From contig NC_057762.1 in the NCBI RefSeq assembly GCF_010389155.1, forward strand, positions 3,459,513-3,523,512: 64,000 nucleotides of DNA, in the 5' to 3' direction. The DNA is from Erigeron canadensis (taxonomy: Eukaryota; Streptophyta; Magnoliopsida; Asterales; Asteraceae). The notes beneath the pieces are model-generated. The model made no database searches. It had not been told where the DNA came from and saw nothing but the letters and a program-made list of their open reading frames with translations. Below are positions 57,610 through 64,000 of the stretch, in pieces (within the stretch, counting starts at the first letter, position 1; each line of letters starts with the position of its first letter). The position numbers and the translations under genes are program-made.

Positions 57610-58780
57610 ATGGCATCAGAAATGAAAGGATTCTTCAAACAAAAGAAGAAAAACTCAGGAATCAGTAAACCTTCAACAACTAAATCCAAACCCTCCAACC
57701 CTAAATCCAAACACTCTGCCAGTTTCGGATCCAATGTTGCCCAACCTCCTGCTTTAATCGCCCATGGTTCTCCTGATCTCCAAGGTATATACATATATAT
57801 ATATATATATAATATGTACAACAAAAATAATACACAACCCCATCAAAGGGGAAAACTTTACCGGAGGATAGAAACTGCCAGAATATGAGTATATATTATA
57901 TGTATATATGATTTTATTTTTATACTCATTATATATTATAGATATAGTCAAGAATATGAGTAGTGTTGAATATTGGACTGTAGAGTGAGTACCTGACTGG
58001 ATTCAAATTTTGGACTGGTGGTTTTCCACCAAAACGGTGTCGTTTAGTAAATGAGAAATTTAAAAAATTGTTAAGAGGGTGTTTGGGAGTGTGTATAGCT
58101 TATTGTGTTTGTTGAAAGTCAAAACACAATCTGAAGTGTTTGGTTGTTTTCTTCAATCTAGCTTATTGTAAGGGAAAGGTGTATTATTTTTAGAACTAGA
58201 TGAGTACCGGTTTTGAAACCAGGTCTCAAGACTTAAGGCGGTTATAAATGTGCACTCCTGTACAAATACACCCTCTAATTTGAACCATTTTAGATTCTAA
58301 ATCGGAAACCGGTTTTTTGTTGCATCAAAATGAGTCACTGTTATGGTACATTTTGCTGGCGTCACGGTCTCATTGTGACTATTGTAGACTTGCAGTAAGT
58401 CTAAAATTGAAAAGCTACCTATTTGTTTTGCAGTAGTATTATAGATAATTGCAGTTATCGGCTTTGTTTATAAAGATATAGAAATAAAACCTTAAAGTTG
58501 AAAGTAAGTTTGTTTAATATGTTTTTTTGAGTATTTTAAAATTGTTGGTTCATTGATATGGAGCATTGTTTTATTGACAGAAAGTCATGATGCAAATGAA
58601 GAGGTGTTGAGGCAATTTGACTTGAATATGGCGTATGGGCCATGTGCTGGGATGAAGAGATTGGATCGTTGGCAGAGAGCTGCTACTTTGGGATTGAACC
58701 CTCCTGAAGACATTCACCGTCTCTTGACATCTGGTGGCACTGCAGTTTGTGCCGACTCCTTGTGGGATGGTCGTGTTTGA
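57610..58780 (+). CDS. POLD4: DNA polymerase delta small subunit POLD4, 2 exons
   Basis: POLD4 (p12) stabilises replicative DNA polymerase delta. Exons 57610-57784 and 58581-58780; the donor is G|GTATATAC and the acceptor TTGACAG; 124 residues. The conserved C-terminal half is unmistakable: EVLRQFDLNMAYGPCAGMKR, LDRWQRAATLGLNPPEDI, and SLWDGRV. The lysine-rich N-terminus has MKGFFKQ (residues 5-11), a PCNA-interacting-peptide-like motif that lacks the usual glutamine. The intron begins with a (TA)n tract. Reading past the donor gives an artefactual tyrosine-rich tail. The gene looks intact. Confidence 0.9.
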
Positions 58781-59240
58781 AGTCCAGAAAAACTATCAGT
58801 GTGTTTAATTATGTGGGCGTTGTTGTGTTGCCCTGTACAGTGTCTAGCTGACTTGGGCTTTGTTCTTGTTATGTTCTCTTCGATCTTATCTAATTTTATC
58901 CTGTTAGGTTAAGCATCACTGTATTAGTATGTCTGATTTTTCTGTTTTCTGTTTAACTTTGTTTTAATGGAATCAATTTGGCCTATGTGAGATCATTTAT
59001 CATAACACACAACGTTGTTTTTGCACTTGAATTCACGACCTCTTGGTTGATAAATACGCACAAGAAGACTGCAAAAATTTCTTGCAAGTTTCATCAGTCA
59101 ACTTATTTTTTTTATACTCGTATGTAGTTTGAACTTTAAGTAACTTTATTTATTGTTCTCTTATCTGAATTTGAGGATCAATTGGCATTTAAATGCTTGA
59201 GATAATATAGGAGCTTCTATAACCAAAAAGAGTACTTGAA
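58781..59240. other. POLD4 3' flank and LTPG upstream region
   Basis: No coding sequence. The stretch from about 59240 is the LTPG promoter, whose copy occurs at 48020 onward. Confidence 0.5.
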
Positions 59241-59360
59241 GTTCAACTACACACATACATGTATTATTCATTTTTGTGGTCAAATGCACATTGGGGTTGG
59301 TGGTGGTTTCTCACACATTAGTTATGCTGTATATCACACCGAACCAATGACTTTTGCGTT

Positions 59361-59367
59361 TATATAA
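59361..59367 (+). promoter_or_regulatory. TATA box of LTPG
   Basis: TATATAA 45 bp before the ATG at 59406, implying a very short leader. The surrounding TGACTTTTGCGTTTATATA is conserved in the duplicate at about 48100-48120. Confidence 0.55.
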
Positions 59368-59405
59368 TTGATCCAAACCTCTAACAATGGCACAGTAGCA
59401 CCACC

Positions 59406-60529
59406 ATGTCGTCGTCCCATATTTCGACTGCCACAACCTGTATCACTCCCCTGCTTCTTTTGTTGATCATCACATACCTTCCATCTCCTGCCATTACCCA
59501 ACCCAACTTGCCAATAACCCCCACCATTGCGGAATGTGGCCCACGTATCCTTCCACTAGCCATGTGTGCACCATTCGTTCAAGGTGTATCCACAACACCG
59601 ACACAATCATGTTGTGATAGCCTGGGGCATATCAATCAGCAGCAGCCACGGTGTTTGTGCATCTTGCTCAATAACTCAGCTTTGAGCTCTGCTTTCCCTG
59701 TTAACACAACCCTTGCTATGGAACTTCCGCATATATGTAGTGTTGATTTTGATATTGTTTCTTGCACAGGTTGGGTTTTATTCACGTCGCAACATTGGTG
59801 TCATATGGGTGTTCATCCTGTTAATACCTGATCAATTTCGAACTGAAACGTTCAAAATAACAGAACTGGACTGGTCTATATCGGTTTGGTTTGAAATTGG
59901 ACTGAACATAATAAAAACTTGGGAATTATATTAATCTGAACCAGGGCATAAAAAGAACTCGTTCCAGTTTTATTTTATTTTTCAAGATTAATACGGTTTG
60001 TGTGTCTTTTCAAACCAAACCAAACCAAATCAAACAAACTTGTTCTATAAAAATCGTGCACAGGCTAAAAAAATATGAAAATTGTTTTCTCTTATAAGAT
60101 TAAGGAACTCCAGTCTTTACTTTTGTTTGTTCATACCTCTTTCTGTTAATTATAATTTCCATCTCACTAGCATTTTTGCTTTTATGAAGGTGCACCCTTG
60201 CCATCGATATCGCCAACACCTCAAGTTTCTCTAGGGTCAGCTACCAATACTACCGTGGCTTGTAAGTAATTGTTAACAATCTCATACTCATACGTTTGTA
60301 AAGAGACTTTTATCCATAACTTGATGATTGCAAAGATCTAACAATGTTAGCCTGATGCTATGTCGTTTTTGTGGCAGCTTCACCTATGGCGTCGGTTACT
60401 CCAAAATCCGGGTTCATGGGACTGGGGTTTCACCCGAGCAATGGCATGAGGTCAAAGGAATCGTCGCAATTATGGATATCCGCGCTGCTAGTTATATTTA
60501 CTTACGTATCGACTAGCACACTTTACTAA
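59406..60529 (+). CDS. GPI-anchored non-specific lipid-transfer protein (LTPG type), 3 exons
   Basis: Secreted, membrane-anchored lipid-binding protein of the kind involved in cuticle and wall lipid export. Exons 59406-59769, 60190-60261 and 60378-60529; 195 residues. Residues 1-31 form a signal peptide (LLLLLIITYLPSPAI). The eight-cysteine motif is complete: C44, C54, C69, C70, C83, C85, C111, C120 (C-X9-C-X14-CC-X12-CXC-X25-C-X8-C). A Ser/Thr/Pro-rich linker follows (APLPSISPTPQVSLGS), and the C-terminus is hydrophobic (LWISALLVIFTYVS), as expected of a GPI-anchor signal. Donors G|GTTGGG and T|GTAAGT, acceptors GAAG and GCAG. Intact; a shredded duplicate lies 4-11 kb upstream. Confidence 0.88.
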
Positions 60530-61524
60530 ACACTTCTTAGTACTTCAGATTAAATTCTTGTCTGTTTAACTTTGTTTTAATAGAATCAGTTTGCTGGAAT
60601 AGATTATGGTTTTGAGCAAACTGCGTGCACTGGTGTATCTTTTTTTTAACTAATGTAACCAAGTTTCAAGCATATATTTGCTTGATCACATGTGAAAAAT
60701 TCCAATGTTGCCTCTTTGAAAACACAAGTCAATTGAGTGTAACTCTAAGCAGGAATTTGTGAATCTAAATTTTAAAAAAAAAACTACTGATCTTTGCTTT
60801 TAATGATTTTGCATCTTACTCGTTAACTCTAGGATCTGAGATAATTAAGTTCTAGACTTTTGTAAATCAACATTGAACAAATATAATATTGATAACACTT
60901 AAAAGGTCTTTCCTTGACGGCAGACAATTGTTTGGATGCATAACATGAGAACTTTCTACTTTAGATAACTAGTAAGTTCACTAAGAATTTTATCGCAAAA
61001 CGAATCATTCTATAGAGATGTAACTGTATTAAAATAGGTAAAAATAAGTAAATTACAGGAAATATCAAATGATTAAAAACAAACCTAAAAACCATATGTA
61101 ATAATATATCGTCAAACAATTACTGTAAATAAATATAATTAAAGACAAAATCGTTGTGAAAACAGAGAAATAATGATGTGTAGATGTAAATAAATATGTA
61201 TAACAGGTGCACTCTAGAAACAAATCCTCAGGCTAGGTTGTCTACAACTCGCCCATAGTAAGGCCACCATGTTCCAAACCAGAATATCAGGCCCGGGCTG
61301 CTTGTGTATCTTGTGTTTTCTATGTACACATAAACAAGATGTCTCTATAGATAGATGTCAGTAGGACCCTCAAGCTTTACCTCCAGAAAGGCTGAGAGCC
61401 ATGTGATAAACTTAAGTACACCATCTCTAGATATATATGCACACAAGGAACAAATGGGCTTTGATCAATGAACTTCCAGGAGATAAACTTCCATTCCCCT
61501 CATTTGAGCACCGAGTCTACTTCT
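60530..61524. other. LTPG 3' flank and folate transporter 3' UTR
   Basis: No gene. The right part is downstream of the minus-strand transporter stop at 61525-61527. The plus-strand ORF at 61437-61655 is a shadow of that gene. Confidence 0.5.
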
Positions 61525-63751
61525 CTACTCTTTTTTCTTCTCTTTTTCGATTTTTGGGGCCTCTGGGATATATGAAGACCAAAAAAGAGGCAGAACAGTG
61601 CATACTGCCTGTATTAGAAGCCCTTTCTGAAAACCAGAGAAATTGTTGTCTGTGACCTCAACATATGAGGCAAGTGCAACACCTAGGTATCCACTTACAA
61701 TAAACGCCAATGCGATAGAAGACATGACAAACGCCATTAAAGATCCTTCACAACCCGGTGGGCATAACTTTGCCATTAGAATACTAAAAGGTAGAATCTT
61801 GAAGAAATATAGGACTTCAAGAAATCCAGAAATAAGCACAATGTACATTGAGTCTGGTATACCCATTGTTCGATAAAACCCACTCACAAATAAAGCATCT
61901 GATACCATTAGAACAGCCATTGTCCCTTGAATAATAGAAATCAGTTTTCGTGGAGGAACAGACTTTAAACGTTGATTATATACAACACCCCATAACAACA
62001 TAGCTACCTGACCAAACACCTTTGATATCCCTAGAACTGATGATTCAATCTTTAGATGTTGTGTTTGATAGTAGAACATGGTGCCGGTCAAGGCTGGAAT
62101 TATGGCAAACGAAGCTGCAAACCATAAGATTGGCTGATAAATCTTAGGTTTTCTTAGTACTGTCAAAAGGTCTGAAAGCTGGCTTCTGATCCCATGTGTA
62201 GAGGTGTTCTTTGGTAAGTCGAGGGATTTCTCACTTACAGATATGGTGATAAAGAACTGAACAACCAGCAGGATTCCAAAGAACAAAAACATCGCTCTTG
62301 GAGAAAATCGATCAATAGAAACACCACCTAGCAGGTTTCCCAGAACACCGCCAATAGATCCAGCCACCCATGTAAAGGATGCGAGATCTGAACTGTTATT
62401 AGGCTGTTTTCCACATTCTGCAACAAGAGCATCATTTGCAACCTCAACTACTGAAGCCCCAAGGTTTCCAACGAGGAGATACATGGTTATTGTGAAAAAC
62501 GAAATGGTCGAAGAGGGTAAAGATGCAATGGCAAACCATGATATAGCTTGTAACATAGCTGCAAGACATAATCACAATAGCATTCATCAATGTCTGGTCT
62601 AATAGGCGAACGTAAAATCACTCCAGTCTCTAAACCATATGAGTAGGGGTGACAAGATATATATAGGTCAAACAACGGGTCATTTTTCAGTATCCCACAA
62701 AAAGGACAAGACCAGTTGGGTCGACCCAATACACAGTTCTTGCCCATTTTGTAAGAAAATCACATAAAAGGAATGCTAATCACAAAAAAGAAAATATATA
62801 TTTAGCTATCAATGGATACAATTTAAACCATACTCTGCAGTATACTATAAACACTGAAAACAGACTTCAGACAATATTTGACCCGTTTGAGATAAAGCAC
62901 AGCCCATGTTGATCCATTTATCATATAATGTTATTCGTAATTGCTAAAGGACATTTCTCACAAGTTGGAAGGAAATTCACATATCCAAGTTAATCAACAA
63001 ATATAATATTTCATGCATTGTCAAGGGAATATTTTATATAGGTTACACCCTGATTTCTTATCATATTATAATAACACTATTAACAAACACCAAACTTGAT
63101 ACACTAAAACAGCAAAATTCACTACGATTATCGTTTTTCCTAATCAAAACAGAATAAAGGAATATCCACTAGCAATTCAAATATGATTACTGATACCTCC
63201 CTCACTTCACCAATTCACATGTGATTTCTGTTTCTATGAAGACGACTTGAATACGTAGCCCGTTTTTGAATTATGTATAAACATTATGAAAATAAATCAT
63301 ACATACATACATACATATACATAAACATGCTAAAATATTCATAATCAGTGTATACAAACAAATATAACATATATATATACAATTATCAAATAAAATCAAT
63401 ACCATGTATATATATATATATACCTCCAAAGGCGATATACGGAATCCGATGCTGTCCAAAGAAATAAAAACTATCAGACATAAGTCCATAAAACGGTTTG
63501 GCAACCATGGGCAGATTTGCAGAATTCTGCAGAATTTGCATAGTTGATGGATCGACACGTAAACCGTCTTTTAAAAAGAAGATCACAGCCGTCCATGGAA
63601 AACATCTAAATCCTTGTATCCAAAACCCTAATCCTAACAACATCTTTCTTTGTTTTCCTGTTGTTTCTTTTTTATTATTATTATTTTTCATTTTTGTATC
63701 GTTACATGTTTTTGTCATTGATTCTAGTTTGGTTTCTGATGATGGTTTCAT
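61525..63751 (-). CDS. Folate-biopterin transporter (BT1/FBT family), 2 exons
   Basis: Multi-pass major-facilitator-type membrane protein of the BT1 family, which carries folates or pterins in plants. Exons on the minus strand: 63751-63424 and 62558-61525, joined as GGA G|CT ATG (donor GTATAT, acceptor TTGCAG); 453 residues. The frame is open 18 bp further upstream but only from TTG, so ATG 63751 is preferred. About 40 hydrophilic residues precede the first helix (LGLGFWIQGFRCFPWTAVIF). Family blocks include ILQNSANLPMVAKPFYGLMS, HRIPYIAFGAMLQAISW and LVGNLGASVVEVANDALVAE, then about ten hydrophobic segments. The basic tail is KIEKEKKKE. Substrate is inferred from the family; plastid or other targeting is not evident. 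Confidence 0.88.
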
Positions 63752-64000
63752 TTGTAATTGTTTTCTCAACCGCCGGCCGCCGTGGTTTTGTTCACCGGAA
63801 ATTTACGGGTTATAATAAGTGCTTAGAAGTTTTTTTTTATAAGAAAAGATTTGTTATGTATGATCCCGACAGGCACAGAGACAAAGTTATATGATTATCG
63901 ACATATATGCCTCTCATCTTTTAACTTATTATAGAAATATCCCTGTCATTATTTATATTAGACGAATGCCCGTCGACATGGTAGGGGTGGTAATGACAAT
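63752..64000. other. Upstream region of the folate transporter
   Basis: No gene. A GC-rich patch at 63770-63785 lies just upstream of the start. The last 25 bp (TAGGGGTGGTAATGACA) resemble the start of the GGGGTGNNAA repeat family seen elsewhere. Confidence 0.4.

Noticed and set aside
57754..57951. Tyrosine/isoleucine-rich ORFs
   Set aside because: Translation of (TA)n in the POLD4 intron.
59387..59398. Four-codon upstream ORF (ATGGCACAGTAG) before LTPG
   Set aside because: The TATA box at 59361 places the transcription start close to or after this ATG, so it may not be in the mRNA; not claimed as regulatory.
61437..61876. Plus-strand ORFs over the folate transporter
   Set aside because: Antisense shadows of a well-supported minus-strand gene.
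63752..63769. Start of the folate transporter at 63769
   Set aside because: The codon is TTG; the first ATG is at 63751.
1..64000. tRNA, rRNA or organelle-derived insertions
   Set aside because: No cloverleaf-like T-loop/acceptor combination or organelle gene sequence was recognised by eye; a tRNAscan run would settle it.

Overview
This is nuclear DNA of a flowering plant. It has spliced genes with plant-type introns, LTR retrotransposons primed by initiator tRNA-Met, a gibberellin 3-oxidase and a GPI-anchored lipid-transfer protein. The repeats look eudicot, possibly Asteraceae; that last step is an impression, not a demonstration. No tRNA or rRNA gene, CRISPR array or prokaryotic feature was seen.

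Layout. Positions 1-5285 hold most of a minus-strand Ty3/gypsy element of the Tat type (dual RNase H, no chromodomain, apparent antisense extra ORF at the left edge). From about 5286 to 19697 lies a plus-strand F-box (FBA-type) gene cut apart by Ty1/copia elements: A (5563-14407, TSD GTAAG), B nested in A's left LTR (5596-9536, TSD CAATT), and C (14537-19036, TSD TTTCG, TA..TA termini, identical LTRs). Removing A and C with one TSD copy each gives a continuous FBA reading frame. Next come an SRP72 pseudogene (minus, 20105-20862) abutting a LINE remnant (20875-21230), then an intact two-exon GA3ox gene (minus, 22165-25257) with a MITE close to its 5' splice site.

Positions 25424-30660 hold two copies of one segment containing a solo LTR related to element B. 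The second copy gained a MULE (27960-29136, 9-bp TSD) and a Helitron (29728-30576), both confirmed by the empty sites in the first copy. ORC3 (33147-41381, 17 exons, E2F site at the promoter) and a CwfJ/CWF19-like CCCH zinc-finger gene (42942-46382, 9 exons) follow, both intact by splice reconstruction. Each appears to carry one U12-type intron: AT-AC in the CWF19-like gene, probable GT-AG in ORC3.

Positions 46383-55160 are mostly repeats: MITEs embedded in TA microsatellites, a MULE-type MITE with a 9-bp TSD, Helitron ends, and pieces of a shredded duplicate of the LTPG gene. The right end is genic again: POLD4 (57610-58780), the intact LTPG gene (59406-60529) and a folate-biopterin transporter gene (minus, 61525-63751).

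How the genes relate: ORC3 (origin licensing) and POLD4 (replicative polymerase delta) are replication genes about 16 kb apart, and ORC3 has an E2F site. GA3ox makes bioactive gibberellin. The others are housekeeping or cell-surface genes. I see no operon-like or cluster logic and no new defence or metabolic system. The most informative items are the F-box gene dissection, the two U12-type introns and the transposon structures validated by empty sites.
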